A stretch of 64,000 bases of DNA from Mesorhizobium plurifarium (GTDB taxonomy: Bacteria; Pseudomonadota; Alphaproteobacteria; Rhizobiales; Rhizobiaceae), in contig CCNB01000011.1 in NCBI GenBank assembly GCA_000824785.1, positions 54,727 through 118,726 on the forward strand. The letters are read 5' to 3'. The notes below the pieces were generated by a model. The model did not search any database. It was not told where the DNA came from and worked only from the letters and a program-made list of their open reading frames with translations. A program made the position numbers and the translations under genes. Below are positions 50,236 to 59,739 of the stretch, in pieces. Each line of letters starts with the position of its first letter. The first letter of the stretch is position 1.

Positions 50236-51300
50236 ATGAGCGCTCATAACGAAGAGACCCCGATATTGATAGAGGACGAATTGGCGGACGAGGAATCCGG
50301 CGAAGCCGTCGTGCTGGAAGCCGATGCGGACGCCGCCGGCCAGCGCCTCGACCAATGGCTCGCCGCCAAGCTCGGACCGGAGCTGTCGCGCAGCCGCGTG
50401 CAGGCGCTGATCCGCCAAGGCGCCGTCTCTGTCGCCGGCAAGCAGGTGCTGGAAACCAAGCGCAAGCTGATCGTCGGTGAGCGGGTCGAGATTCTGGTGC
50501 CGGCACCCGAGCCGGCCGAGCCGCAGGGCGAGGACATCCCCCTCGATATCCTCTATGAGGACGACGAGCTGATCGTCATCAACAAGCCGGCGGGGCTGGT
50601 CGTCCATCCCGGCGCCGGCAACTGGACCGGCACGCTGGTCAACGCGCTGATCCACCATTGCGGCGATAGTCTCTCCGGCATCGGCGGCGTGAGGCGGCCG
50701 GGCATCGTGCACCGGCTGGACAAGGAGACCAGCGGCGTCATGGTGGTGGCCAAGACCGACCGGGCGCATAAGGCCCTGTCGGAGGCCTTTGCCGACCATG
50801 GCCGCACCGGCGACCTCGAGCGCGCCTATCTGGCGCTGGTCTGGGGCATCCCGCAGCGGCCGACCGGCACGATCGACGCTGCGCTCGGCCGCGCCGCCGA
50901 CCGCGTCCGCCGCGCGGTGGTGCCGGAAAGCCGTGACGATGCCCGTCATGCCGTCACGCATTTCAGCGTCGTCGAGCGCTTCGGCGAGGCACAGCAGGCT
51001 TTCGCCACCGCGAGCCTCGTCGAATGCCGGCTGGAGACCGGCCGCACCCACCAGATTCGCGTCCACATGGCCCATATCGGCCACCCCGTGATCGGCGACC
51101 CGGACTATGGCCAAGCCTTCCGCACCAAGGCCAACCGGCTGCGGGAACCCCTGAAAACCAAGGTCAAGGCCTTTCCCCGGCAGGCCCTGCACGCCTGGCT
51201 CCTTGAATTCGAGCACCCGACCACCCATCTAACGATGAGGTTCGAAGCGCCGATACCGGGAGACATGGAGGAACTCGTCGGCGACTTCCGGAAACTTTGA
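50236..51300 (+). CDS. rluD: RluA-family pseudouridine synthase, RluD type
   Basis: The 354-residue enzyme has an N-terminal S4 RNA-binding domain (~30-95, QRLDQWLAAKLGPELSRSRV) and the pseudouridine synthase domain with motif HRLDKETSGVMVVAKT holding the catalytic Asp, plus GRTHQIRVHMAHIGHP. It should convert uridines in helix 69 of 23S rRNA (RluD) if orthologous; RluC-like specificity cannot be excluded by motif alone. It diverges from the DUF6476 gene with 26 bp between starts and precedes rpoH, a common alphaproteobacterial order. Confidence 0.9.
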   Translation: MSAHNEETPILIEDELADEESGEAVVLEADADAAGQRLDQWLAAKLGPELSRSRVQALIRQGAVSVAGKQVLETKRKLIVGERVEILVPAPEPAEPQGEDIPLDILYEDDELIVINKPAGLVVHPGAGNWTGTLVNALIHHCGDSLSGIGGVRRPGIVHRLDKETSGVMVVAKTDRAHKALSEAFADHGRTGDLERAYLALVWGIPQRPTGTIDAALGRAADRVRRAVVPESRDDARHAVTHFSVVERFGEAQQAFATASLVECRLETGRTHQIRVHMAHIGHPVIGDPDYGQAFRTKANRLREPLKTKVKAFPRQALHAWLLEFEHPTTHLTMRFEAPIPGDMEELVGDFRKL

Positions 51301-51513
51301 GACGACCCGCCACGAACAAGCTGCAAACCAGCCATCAAAAAACCTGACCGGCGTTGTTCACTTCAGCGTGACAGACTGTTTAGCGTTGAACAAATGCCTG
51401 TCTTTTCTGGTTTTGTTCCTATATATACAGGTTGTCGCGGATGAGCCTTTGGCATCCGTGACGAATGCCCGCCGCTTCGGGGGCATCCACTCCAAAGAGA
51501 GAGGGGCGCTATC

Positions 51514-52425
51514 ATGGCCCAATCATTACCCAGTATCGTTTCCGGTGAAGGCGGTCTCGCCCGCTACCTGGAAGAAATCCGCCGCTTCCCGATGCTTCAG
51601 CCGCAGGAAGAGTACATGCTCGCGAAACGCTACGCCGAGCATCAAGACACTTCGGCCGCCCACAAGCTCGTCACCAGCCATTTGCGGCTCGTCGCCAAGA
51701 TCGCCATGGGCTATCGCGGCTACGGCCTGCCGATCGGCGAGGTGATCTCGGAAGGCAATGTCGGCCTCATGCAGGCCGTGAAGAAATTCGAACCGGAGCG
51801 TGGTTTCCGGCTCGCCACCTATGCCATGTGGTGGATCAAGGCCTCGATCCAGGAATACATCCTGCGCTCGTGGAGCCTGGTCAAGATGGGCACCACCGCC
51901 AACCAGAAGCGTCTGTTCTTCAACCTGCGCAAGGTGAAGGGCAAGATCCAGGCGCTCGACGAAGGCGACTTGAAGCCCGACCAGATCGCCGAGATCGCCA
52001 CCCGCCTCAACGTTTCCGAGGCCGAAGTGGTGTCGATGAACCGCCGCCTGTCGGGCGACGCCTCGCTCAACGCTCCGATCCGGGCGAGCGAAGGCGAGTC
52101 CGGCGAATGGCAGGACTGGCTGGTCGACGACCATGAAAGCCAGGAAGAGATGCTGATCGAGCAGGACGAGCTGGAAAACCGGCGCTCCATGCTGTCGGGC
52201 GCTCTCTCGGTGCTCAACGAGCGTGAGCGGCGCATCTTCGAGGCGCGCCGCCTCGCCGAGGAGCCGCTGACGCTCGAAGAGCTGTCGGCCGAGTTCGACA
52301 TCAGCCGCGAGCGCGTGCGCCAGATCGAGGTGCGCGCCTTCGAGAAGGTGCAGGACGCGGTCAAGGCCGCCGCCAAGCGCCAAACCCAGGCGCTGCGCAC
52401 CATCGAAGCGCAGCCGGCGGCTTAA
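51514..52425 (+). CDS. rpoH: RNA polymerase sigma-32 factor RpoH
   Basis: The 303-residue sigma factor has region 1.2/2 (YLEEIRRFPMLQPQEEYMLA, HLRLVAKIAMGYRGYGLP, region 2.3-2.4 YAMWWIKASIQEYILRSWSLVKMGTT), the RpoH box QKRLFFNLRKVKG, and region 4 (LSAEFDISRERVRQIEVRAF). The RpoH box separates it from other group 3/4 factors. It directs heat-shock transcription. The ATG at 51514 follows GAGAGG. A 213-bp leader precedes it and a strong terminator follows. Rhizobia often carry two rpoH copies; which this is cannot be told. Confidence 0.95.
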   Translation: MAQSLPSIVSGEGGLARYLEEIRRFPMLQPQEEYMLAKRYAEHQDTSAAHKLVTSHLRLVAKIAMGYRGYGLPIGEVISEGNVGLMQAVKKFEPERGFRLATYAMWWIKASIQEYILRSWSLVKMGTTANQKRLFFNLRKVKGKIQALDEGDLKPDQIAEIATRLNVSEAEVVSMNRRLSGDASLNAPIRASEGESGEWQDWLVDDHESQEEMLIEQDELENRRSMLSGALSVLNERERRIFEARRLAEEPLTLEELSAEFDISRERVRQIEVRAFEKVQDAVKAAAKRQTQALRTIEAQPAA

Positions 52426-52450
52426 CCAAAGCTCGATATCGAAAAGAAAA

Positions 52451-52475
52451 GGCGGCGCTTCGGCGCCGCCTTTTT
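52451..52475 (+). terminator. Rho-independent terminator of rpoH
   Basis: GGCGGCGC, TTCG loop, GCGCCGCC, then five T; 25 bp after the rpoH stop. Confidence 0.95.
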
Positions 52476-52499
52476 GTTTGGACGGCTCGGCTGGTTGAG

Positions 52500-52617
52500 A
52501 TTCAGGTCAGCCCGAGCCGAAAATGGTGGCTTCCGAGAACCGGAGCGGAACGTACTTAAAGTACGTGAGCACCGGAAGCGCAGGAAGCCGCCATTTGCAG
52601 GCCGGGATCACCTGAAT
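52500..52617. repeat. Dispersed palindromic repeat, copy 1
   Basis: ATTCAGGT and ACCTGAAT bound a segment with nested arms (GGTGGCTTCC/GGAAGCCGCC; GTACTTAAAGTAC at the centre). The left half (TTCAGGTC...CGAGCCGA...TTCCGA) resembles 63774 onward. It ends one base before the peroxiredoxin stop. Confidence 0.7.
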
Positions 52618-52618
52618 A

Positions 52619-53281
52619 TCAGCCTGCCGAGGGCTGCTTGGTCTTGCGCAGGTAAGGCAGCACCGTCTCATAGGCACCGAAGCGCTTGATCGCGTCCTCG
52701 TTGGAAACCGCGGCGGTGATGATGACGTCGTCGCCCTGCTTCCAGTTCGCCGGCGTCGCCACCTGGTGCTTGGCGGTCAGCTGGATGGAATCGATGACGC
52801 GCAGGATCTCGTCGAAGTTGCGGCCCGTGGTCATCGGATAGGTCAGCACCAGCTTGATCTTCTTGTCCGGGCCGATGACGTAGACCGACCGCACGGTGGC
52901 GTTGTCGGCCGGCGTGCGGCCCTCCGAGCTTTCGCCGGCGCCTGCCGGCAGCATTTCATAGAGCTTTGCGACATGGAGGTCCTTGTCGCCGATCAGCGGA
53001 TAGTTAACCGTATGGCCGGTGGCGGTCTTGATGTCGGCCTGCCACTTTTCGTGGCTCGACACCGGATCGACCGAGATGCCGATGATCTTGACGTTGCGCT
53101 TTTTGAAGTCGCCTTCGAGACCGGCCATGGTGCCGAGTTCGGTGGTGCAGACCGGGGTGAAATTCTTCGGATGGCTGAACAGCACCGCCCAGCCGTCGCC
53201 GATCCAGTCGTGGAACTTGATGGTGCCCTGCGTGGTCTCGGCCGTGAAATCCGGCGCGATATCGTTGATACGAAGACTCAT
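52619..53281 (-). CDS. 1-Cys peroxiredoxin (Prx6 type)
   Basis: The 220-residue thiol peroxidase has the peroxidatic Cys in FTPVCTTELG (~45) preceded by HPKNF, the Thr/Arg support residues (ATVRSVYVIGPDKKI) and the long C-terminal extension of Prx6 proteins (TPANWKQGDDVIITAAVS). No resolving Cys is visible. It reduces peroxides using an external thiol. It is monocistronic, separated from zapA by a terminator. Confidence 0.93.
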   Translation of the reverse strand: MSLRINDIAPDFTAETTQGTIKFHDWIGDGWAVLFSHPKNFTPVCTTELGTMAGLEGDFKKRNVKIIGISVDPVSSHEKWQADIKTATGHTVNYPLIGDKDLHVAKLYEMLPAGAGESSEGRTPADNATVRSVYVIGPDKKIKLVLTYPMTTGRNFDEILRVIDSIQLTAKHQVATPANWKQGDDVIITAAVSNEDAIKRFGAYETVLPYLRKTKQPSAG

Positions 53282-53301
53282 GGCCTATCCCTACCCTTTT
53301 T

Positions 53302-53341
53302 GAAAAATTGTAGCCGGCTTTGCGGCTGGCCGTCGCCGGCT
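53302..53341 (-). terminator. Terminator of the zapA-DUF4164 transcript
   Basis: On the minus strand AGCCGGC pairs with GCCGGCT around a 16-base loop and is followed by ACAATTTTTC. It separates the zapA transcript from the peroxiredoxin gene. Confidence 0.7.
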
Positions 53342-53472
53342 CCAAACCCTAGCACCATCGTGGCGTCGGTAAAACGCCGCGCACGATGGCCGCGGCCCTC
53401 GCGGAATAAAAATTTTCGGCGCCACCGGCGATCCGCAGCAGGATTTTCTACTTCTGATAGAGGGTAAGCCGC

Positions 53473-53838
53473 TCAGGCTTTCTTTATCGCGAGCGTCGCC
53501 GCGAGATCTTCCATGCGCTGCGCCAGCGCGCCGAGCGCGGTCGTGAGCACGCTGTCGCTCTTGTCGGCCTTGGTCAGCGCCTCGTCGCGCGTCTTGCGCA
53601 AGGTGAGCACCTCGCTTTCCATGCCCTTGACGCGCTTGGTGAGCTCCGAGAGTTCGTCCATCACCATGATGCCGGCCATGACGGTGAGCCTCTGGTCACC
53701 GATCTCGCCGAAGGAATCCTTCAGATGCGAGACATAACGATCGAAGCGCTCGGCAAGGTCGATCAGATGCTCTTCCTGGCCCTCGTCGCAGGCCATCCGG
53801 TACTGCTTGCCGTCGATGGAAACCGTGACCTGTGCCAT
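53473..53838 (-). CDS. zapA: Cell division protein ZapA
   Basis: The 121-residue protein has the ZapA N-domain (MAQVTVSIDGKQYRMACDEG, HLIDLAERFDRYV, GDQRLTVMAGIMVMDEL) and a C-terminal coiled coil (LTKRVKGMESEVLTLRKTRD). ZapA cross-links FtsZ filaments in the division ring. It starts 4 bp after the DUF4164 stop, so the two form an operon. Length is normal for alphaproteobacterial ZapA. Confidence 0.93.
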   Translation of the reverse strand: MAQVTVSIDGKQYRMACDEGQEEHLIDLAERFDRYVSHLKDSFGEIGDQRLTVMAGIMVMDELSELTKRVKGMESEVLTLRKTRDEALTKADKSDSVLTTALGALAQRMEDLAATLAIKKA

Positions 53839-53842
53839 TGCC

Positions 53843-54115
53843 TTACCTGTCCAGAACCGCGCGGATGGTTTCCATGGCGGTCACCAGCCGCCGCGACACT
53901 TCCTTGTTGGCATCCTCCAGCCGTTCGGCGCGCGCTTCGGAATTGTCGAGCTCCTGCGCCAGGCGCGAGCGGTCGGCGTTCATGCGCTGCACCTCGGCCT
54001 CGGCTTCCGAGTAATCGCGCTCATGCTCGAGCTTCGCCGCCACGGCGTTTTCCAGCCCTTCCATGGCCTTGCCCAGCCTGGCGATGACTTCCTTGAGGGT
54101 CGTTTCCCCGGTCAT
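53843..54115 (-). CDS. DUF4164 coiled-coil protein
   Basis: The 90-residue protein is a continuous coiled coil (EVIARLGKAMEGLENAVAAK, ERDYSEAEAEVQRMNADRSR, RAERLEDANKEVSRRLVTAM) matching DUF4164, encoded immediately upstream of zapA in Rhizobiales. A ZapB-like partner role for ZapA has been proposed for such proteins by position; unproven here. It diverges from tkt. Confidence 0.88.
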   Translation of the reverse strand: MTGETTLKEVIARLGKAMEGLENAVAAKLEHERDYSEAEAEVQRMNADRSRLAQELDNSEARAERLEDANKEVSRRLVTAMETIRAVLDR

Positions 54116-54291
54116 GGCCTCGTCCTATGCCCTGCCCATCACCGAATCGCGCGCATTCAGAACGCGTTACCTCGGAAAGATTAGGCGCCGGGTGAAGGGC
54201 GCGTCAACAAAGCTCTCGCGACTGTCCCCCGCTATCGCTAATGTAAGGCGCTCGATGCCATCGCGAGCCCGGCAAAATCCGTCCCGATTTG

Positions 54292-54319
54292 TTGACTAAA
54301 AGGCCGCGCCTGCTATGTG
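54292..54319 (+). promoter_or_regulatory. Candidate tkt promoter
   Basis: TTGACT, 16 bp, TATGTG, ending 57 bp before the tkt ATG. A close -35 and acceptable -10 for a housekeeping sigma factor. Confidence 0.5.
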
Positions 54320-54376
54320 TCGCGGCATCCTTTTCCAAGGGTTCTCCCCAGGCTCCAACCCACTTCCGGAGGAAGC

Positions 54377-56368
54377 ATGACCTCGCGTGAACAACATGAT
54401 CGGATGGCCAACGCGATCCGTTTCCTTTCCATGGACGCCGTCGAGAAGGCGAATTCCGGTCACCCCGGCCTGCCGATGGGCTGCGCCGACATCGCCACGG
54501 TTCTGTTCAGCCGTTTCCTGAAATTCGACGCCAAGGCGCCGCACTGGGCCGACCGCGACCGCTTCATCCTGTCGGCCGGCCACGGCTCGATGCTGCTCTA
54601 CTCGCTCCTCTACCTCACCGGCTATGAGGACATGACGATCGACCAGATCAAGAATTTCCGCCAGCTCGGCTCCAAGACCGCCGGCCACCCGGAATACGGC
54701 CATGCCGCCGGCATCGAGACCACCACCGGTCCGCTCGGCCAGGGCCTCGCCAATTCGGTCGGCTTCGCGCTCGGCGAGCGCATCATGAACGCCGCCTTCG
54801 GCAACGACCTCGTCAACCACTACACCTATGTGCTGGCCGGGGACGGTTGCCTGATGGAAGGCGTCTCCCAGGAAGCCATCGCGCTGGCCGGGCATCTGAA
54901 GCTCAACAAGCTGATCGTCTTCTGGGACAACAACAACATCTCGATCGACGGCCCGGTCTCGCTGGCCGACAACACCGACCAGGTCGCCCGCTTCCAGGCT
55001 AGCGGCTGGAACGCCAGCCACATCGACGGCACCGATCCGGAAGCGATCGCCTACGCCATCGAGGCGGCGCGCCATTCCGACAAGCCGACGATGATCGCCT
55101 GCAAGACCACCATCGGCTTCGGCGCACCGACCAAGGCCGGCACCAACAAGGCGCATGGCTCGCCGCTCGGCGCCGAGGAAATCGCCGGCGCGCGCAAATT
55201 CTTCAACTGGGAGTCGCCGCCCTTCGAGATCCCGGCCGACATCCTCGACAGCTGGCGCGCGGTCGGCAAGGGCGGCGCCAAGGCGCGCGCCGACTGGGAA
55301 GGCCGCCTGGCCAAGGCCGAGCCGAAGCTGAAGGCCGAGTTCGAGCGTCGCCTCGCCGGCAAGCTGCCGTCGAATTTCGACGCCGTCATCGCCGACTACA
55401 AGAAGAAGCTCTCGGCCGACAAGCCGAAGGTCGCCACCCGCAAGTCGTCGGAAATGGCGCTGGAAGTCATCAACGGCGCGGTGCCGGAGACCATCGGCGG
55501 CTCGGCCGACTTGACCGGCTCCAACAACACCAAGACCAGCCAGACCAAGAACATCACGCCGGACGACTACGGCCAGCGCTATGTCCATTACGGCATTCGC
55601 GAGCACGGCATGGCGGCGGCGATCAACGGTCTCACGCTGCATGGCGGCCTGATCGCTTATGGCGGCACCTTCCTGTGCTTCTCCGACTATGCCCGCCCCT
55701 CGATGCGCCTGGCCTCGCTGATGGGCATCCGTTCGATCTTCGTCATGACGCATGATTCGATCGGCCTCGGCGAGGACGGCCCGACCCACCAGCCGGTCGA
55801 GCACCTGGCAGCGTTGCGCGCCATCCCGAACCACAATGTCTTCCGCCCGGCCGACGCGGTCGAGACCGCCGAATGCTGGCAGATCGCGCTGGAATCGGAA
55901 AAGACGCCCTCGACCCTGGCGCTGACCCGCCAGAACCTGCCGACCGTGCGGACCGAGCATTCGCAGAAGAACCTCTCAAGCCAAGGCGCCTACGAGCTTG
56001 CCGCCGCAAACGGCGAGGCCGTGGTGACGATCTTCGCCACCGGCTCCGAGGTCGAGATCGCGCTCGGCGCGCGCGACCTCTTGGAAAAGCACGGCCATCC
56101 GACCCGCGTCGTCTCGGTGCCCTGCTTCGAGCTGTTCGACCAGCAGAGCGACGACTATCGCGCCAAGACCATCGGCAACGCCAAGGTGAAGGTCGCGATC
56201 GAGGCCGGTATCCGCCAGGGCTGGGATCACCTGATCGGCACCGACGGCATTTTCATCGGCATGCACGGTTTTGGCGCCTCCGGCTCGATCGAGCAGCTCT
56301 ATCCGCATTTCGGCATCACCGCCGAGGCCGCGGCCAAGGCGGTCGAAACCCGCCTGCACGGCAAGTAG
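54377..56368 (+). CDS. tkt: Transketolase
   Basis: The 663-residue thiamine-diphosphate enzyme moves two-carbon units between sugar phosphates in the pentose phosphate and, where present, Calvin pathways. Visible motifs: [12 protein letters not shown] near the start, ThDP-binding [13 protein letters not shown]...NN (~155-185), the catalytic Glu region [20 protein letters not shown] (~410) and [15 protein letters not shown]. The ATG at 54377 has GGAGGAAG upstream. It starts the tkt-gap-(antiporter)-pgk-fba run of sugar-metabolism genes. Confidence 0.97.
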   Translation: MTSREQHDRMANAIRFLSMDAVEKANSGHPGLPMGCADIATVLFSRFLKFDAKAPHWADRDRFILSAGHGSMLLYSLLYLTGYEDMTIDQIKNFRQLGSKTAGHPEYGHAAGIETTTGPLGQGLANSVGFALGERIMNAAFGNDLVNHYTYVLAGDGCLMEGVSQEAIALAGHLKLNKLIVFWDNNNISIDGPVSLADNTDQVARFQASGWNASHIDGTDPEAIAYAIEAARHSDKPTMIACKTTIGFGAPTKAGTNKAHGSPLGAEEIAGARKFFNWESPPFEIPADILDSWRAVGKGGAKARADWEGRLAKAEPKLKAEFERRLAGKLPSNFDAVIADYKKKLSADKPKVATRKSSEMALEVINGAVPETIGGSADLTGSNNTKTSQTKNITPDDYGQRYVHYGIREHGMAAAINGLTLHGGLIAYGGTFLCFSDYARPSMRLASLMGIRSIFVMTHDSIGLGEDGPTHQPVEHLAALRAIPNHNVFRPADAVETAECWQIALESEKTPSTLALTRQNLPTVRTEHSQKNLSSQGAYELAAANGEAVVTIFATGSEVEIALGARDLLEKHGHPTRVVSVPCFELFDQQSDDYRAKTIGNAKVKVAIEAGIRQGWDHLIGTDGIFIGMHGFGASGSIEQLYPHFGITAEAAAKAVETRLHGK

Positions 56369-56522
56369 GGATTGGCTCGGGCCCGGCAAAGCCGATTGAC
56401 GGCTCTGCCGGGCTGGACCAACCTAATCGATTTAAATGCGACGTTCTGCGGCTGGATTCTTGCGCCTTCCGCCGTTATGAAACTGTGGACCATCCGCCTT
56501 CCAGCCCCCAAGGGAGAGAACA

Positions 56523-57533
56523 ATGACCGTCAGAGTTGCCATCAACGGATTTGGCCGCATCGGCCGCAACATCCTGCGCGCCATCCATGAATCCGGCCGC
56601 AAGGACATCGACGTGGTCGCCGTCAACGACCTCGGCCCGGTCGAGACCAACGCGCACCTCCTGCGCTACGACAGCGTGCATGGCCGCTTCCCGCATGAGG
56701 TGACCGTCGACGGCGACCAGATCTCGGTCGGCAAGGAGAAGTTCAAGGTCACCGCGATCAAGGATCCGACCCAGTTGCCGTGGAAGGAGCTCGGCATCGA
56801 CATCGCGCTCGAATGCACGGGCATCTTCACCGCCCGCGACAAGGCCGCCGCGCATCTGACCGCCGGCGCCAAGCGCGTCATCGTCTCGGCCCCGGCCGAA
56901 GGCGCCGACCTCACCGTCGTCTACGGCATCAACCACGACAAGCTGACCAAGGACCACATCGTCATCTCGAACGCGTCCTGCACCACCAACTGCCTGGCGC
57001 CGCTGGCGGCCGTGCTGCACGAGACCGTCGGCATCGAGAAGGGCATGATGACGACGATCCACTCCTATACCGGCGACCAGCCGACGCTCGACACCATGCA
57101 CAAGGACCTCTACCGCGCCCGCGCCGCGGCGTTGTCGCAGATCCCGACGTCTACGGGCGCCGCCAAGGCGATCGGCCTCGTGCTGCCCGACCTCAAGGGC
57201 AAGCTCGACGGCATCTCGATCCGCGTGCCGACCCCGAATGTCTCGGTCGTCGACTTCAAGTTCATCGCCAAGCGCTCGACCACGCCGCAGGAGATCAACG
57301 AGGCGCTCATCGCCGCTTCGAAGGGCAAGCTCAAGGGTGTGCTCTCGGTCACCCATCACCCGAATGTGTCGATCGACTTCAACCACGATCCGCATTCCTC
57401 GATCGTGGCGCTCGACCAGACCAAGGTCATGGACGGCAACTTCGTTTCGGTCCTGTCCTGGTACGATAATGAATGGGGCTTCTCGAACCGCATGGGCGAC
57501 ACCGCCGTCGCCTTCGGCAAGACCATCGCCTGA
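56523..57533 (+). CDS. gap: Glyceraldehyde-3-phosphate dehydrogenase
   Basis: The 336-residue NAD(P)-binding dehydrogenase has the Rossmann start [16 protein letters not shown], the catalytic Cys in [14 protein letters not shown] (~153), the His in [11 protein letters not shown] (~180) and [12 protein letters not shown] at the C-terminus. The residue after the second Rossmann strand is Asn/Asp ([13 protein letters not shown]), consistent with NAD preference but not decisive. It acts in glycolysis and gluconeogenesis. GGGAGAG precedes its ATG and a strong terminator follows. Confidence 0.97.
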   Translation: MTVRVAINGFGRIGRNILRAIHESGRKDIDVVAVNDLGPVETNAHLLRYDSVHGRFPHEVTVDGDQISVGKEKFKVTAIKDPTQLPWKELGIDIALECTGIFTARDKAAAHLTAGAKRVIVSAPAEGADLTVVYGINHDKLTKDHIVISNASCTTNCLAPLAAVLHETVGIEKGMMTTIHSYTGDQPTLDTMHKDLYRARAAALSQIPTSTGAAKAIGLVLPDLKGKLDGISIRVPTPNVSVVDFKFIAKRSTTPQEINEALIAASKGKLKGVLSVTHHPNVSIDFNHDPHSSIVALDQTKVMDGNFVSVLSWYDNEWGFSNRMGDTAVAFGKTIA

Positions 57534-57556
57534 TCCAGGCGCGCTTCAGAGTTTTG

Positions 57557-57584
57557 AAACGCCCGGCTTGGCCGGGCGTTTTTT
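57557..57584 (+). terminator. Rho-independent terminator of gap
   Basis: AAACGCCCGGC, TTG loop, GCCGGGCGTTT, then a T-run; 24 bp after the gap stop. Confidence 0.95.
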
Positions 57585-57690
57585 ATTGGCCGGCTGAGCC
57601 AAAAAACATGCTGTTGCCTTGCACTGGTCATGTCTTCGCCCCACTCTCCCGTAAATCGACAAATGAGAGGGACTTGAGGGGCACTGGCGG

Positions 57691-59580
57691 ATGGAGCATG
57701 CGATCTATCTCGTGACGCTGGTCGGCACGGCGCTCATCGTCGCCGCCGCGTTTTCGAGCCTGATCGCCTTCCGCTTCGGCGCTCCTTTGCTGCTCCTCTT
57801 CCTCTGCATCGGCCTTGCCACCGGCGTCGACGGCCTCGGCATCGAATTCGACAATGCGCGGCTGGCTTATTTTGCCGGCTCACTTGCCTTGGCCGTCATC
57901 CTGTTCGATTCGGGTTTCGGCACGCCGCTCAACGCGCTGCGTCAGGCGGCCGGGCCGGCGCTGTCGCTGGCCACGGTCGGCGTCATCCTCACCACCGGCA
58001 TCTTCGGCGTGGCCGCCTATTATCTGCTTAACCTCAACTGGCTCGAATCCTCGCTGCTCGGCGCCGCCGTCGCCTCGACCGATGCGGCCGCCGTGTTCTT
58101 CCTGCTGCGTGCCGGCGAAATCCATCTGCGCGAGCGCGTGCGTTCGACGCTCGAAGTGGAATCCGGCACCAACGACCCGATCGCCATCTTCCTCACCATC
58201 ACACTGGTCGAGATCATCGCCGCGCATGCGAACCCTGAAGCCAATGTGCTGGCCACCAACCTCTTGCTCGGCTTCCTCGCCAATATGGGGGTCGGTGCCA
58301 TTATCGGCGTGCTCGGCGGCTTTGGCATCGTGCGTCTTGTCGAGCGGCTCAATCTCGACCATGGCCTGTTGCCGATCTTCGTGCTGACGCTCTCGCTGAT
58401 GGTGTTCGCGGCGGCCGGCGCCATCGGCGGCTCGGGCTTCCTCGCCGTCTACCTTGCCGGGCTGATCGCCGGCAATTCGGACATCCGCGCCGTTACCATC
58501 CTGAAGCGCTTCCAGGACGGCATGTCGTGGCTGGCGCAGATCATCATGTTCCTGATCCTCGGCCTGTTCGCCACGCCCTCGCAGTTCCCGGCGATCCTGG
58601 TGCCGGCGGTCCTGCTCGGCCTGTTCCTGATCTTCGTGGCGCGGCCTTTGGCCGTCTGGCTCTGCCTGATCCCGTTCCGCCTGCCGCGTCCCGAGGTCGC
58701 CTTCGTCTCCTGGGTCGGCTTGCGCGGCGCAGTCTCGATCCTGCTGGCTATCACGCCGCTGCTGGGCGGCCTCGAGCATGGCCGCCTGATCTTCAACGCC
58801 GCCTTCATCATCGTGCTCGTGTCGCTGGTGGTCCAAGGCTGGACGGTCGGTCCGCTGGCGCGGCGCCTGGGCCTTATCGTCCCCGCGCGCCTCGGGCCGC
58901 TGGATAAGGTCGAGCTCGAACTGCCGGGCTCGGCGCATCACGAGCTGCTCGCCTATCGCGTCGCGCCCGGCAGCCCGGTGGCGCGTGGCGAGCGCATCCC
59001 GCGCTGGGCAAGGCCTTCGCTGGTGCTGCGCGACGGCCGCTCCATGCGCTTCCAGGACATGGGCCGGCTGGCAGCCGGCGATCAGGTCTACATCTTCGTG
59101 CCGGACCGCTACCCGCGCCTGCTCGACAAGCTTTTCGCCAGCCGCGCCGTCGTCGATCCCGAGGATGCCGACTTCTTCGGCGCCTTCGCGCTCGATCCTG
59201 CCCGCTCGGCCGCGGAGCTGGAAGCCGCCTATGCGCCGGGCCTGACCGAGGCCGAACAGAAGCTCACGGTCGCGGCGCTCGTTACCGAGCGGCTCGGCGG
59301 CCGCCCCGAATATGCCGACCGCGTAGTGATCGGCCCGATCGAGCTGATCGTGCGAGATGTCGACGAAAAGGGTCGGATCACCGGGCTCGGCCTGTCCTTC
59401 GAGCCGACGGCGCCGGTTGCGCGCGTGCCGGTCTTCCTGAGCGCCGGCGAGATCGTCGACCGCATCGCCGGCTTCATCCGCAACCGGCGTAAGCCGGCCG
59501 GGACGCCTGCCGTGGAGGTCCCGGCCGAAACCGCTCCAGCGCCCGAGTCCGCGGTGCAAAAGGCAGCAGGAGAGAGCTGA
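57691..59580 (+). CDS. Potassium/proton antiporter (CvrA/NhaP2 type)
   Basis: The 629-residue protein has ~12 membrane helices of the Na+/H+ exchanger family (~5-395; TDAAAVFFLLRAGEI, ESGTNDPIAIFLTI with the conserved Asp pair, WVGLRGAVSILLAI). A TrkA-C/RCK-like domain follows (~405-490, LLAYRVAPGSPVARGERIPR), then a CorC/HlyC transporter-associated domain (~505-600). This three-part layout is that of NhaP2/CvrA K+/H+ antiporters, which protect against volume and K+ stress. It lies between gap and pgk with its own start region and does not look coupled to either. Confidence 0.9.
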   Translation: MEHAIYLVTLVGTALIVAAAFSSLIAFRFGAPLLLLFLCIGLATGVDGLGIEFDNARLAYFAGSLALAVILFDSGFGTPLNALRQAAGPALSLATVGVILTTGIFGVAAYYLLNLNWLESSLLGAAVASTDAAAVFFLLRAGEIHLRERVRSTLEVESGTNDPIAIFLTITLVEIIAAHANPEANVLATNLLLGFLANMGVGAIIGVLGGFGIVRLVERLNLDHGLLPIFVLTLSLMVFAAAGAIGGSGFLAVYLAGLIAGNSDIRAVTILKRFQDGMSWLAQIIMFLILGLFATPSQFPAILVPAVLLGLFLIFVARPLAVWLCLIPFRLPRPEVAFVSWVGLRGAVSILLAITPLLGGLEHGRLIFNAAFIIVLVSLVVQGWTVGPLARRLGLIVPARLGPLDKVELELPGSAHHELLAYRVAPGSPVARGERIPRWARPSLVLRDGRSMRFQDMGRLAAGDQVYIFVPDRYPRLLDKLFASRAVVDPEDADFFGAFALDPARSAAELEAAYAPGLTEAEQKLTVAALVTERLGGRPEYADRVVIGPIELIVRDVDEKGRITGLGLSFEPTAPVARVPVFLSAGEIVDRIAGFIRNRRKPAGTPAVEVPAETAPAPESAVQKAAGES

Positions 59581-59626
59581 CGTCACACAACGACATTATT
59601 TTTGCGCGCGCGCCGTAACGCGACCC

Positions 59627-59654
59627 TTGCATCGTCCCCGGTGCGGGGTAAGGT
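59627..59654 (+). promoter_or_regulatory. Candidate pgk promoter
   Basis: TTGCAT, 16 bp, TAAGGT, ending 85 bp before the pgk ATG. By pattern only. Confidence 0.4.
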
Positions 59655-59739
59655 CGCCGCGTTTTCGCTAATGCAATTCCGGGCAAGGTGTGGGCGGTTT
59701 CCGTCCGGAATTGCGTCAGGGCACCAGGAAGGAACGAGA

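Noticed and set aside
57880..59586. 568-codon minus-strand frame opposite the antiporter
   Set aside because: The plus strand encodes a full NhaP2-type antiporter; the antisense product is a charged low-complexity shadow.
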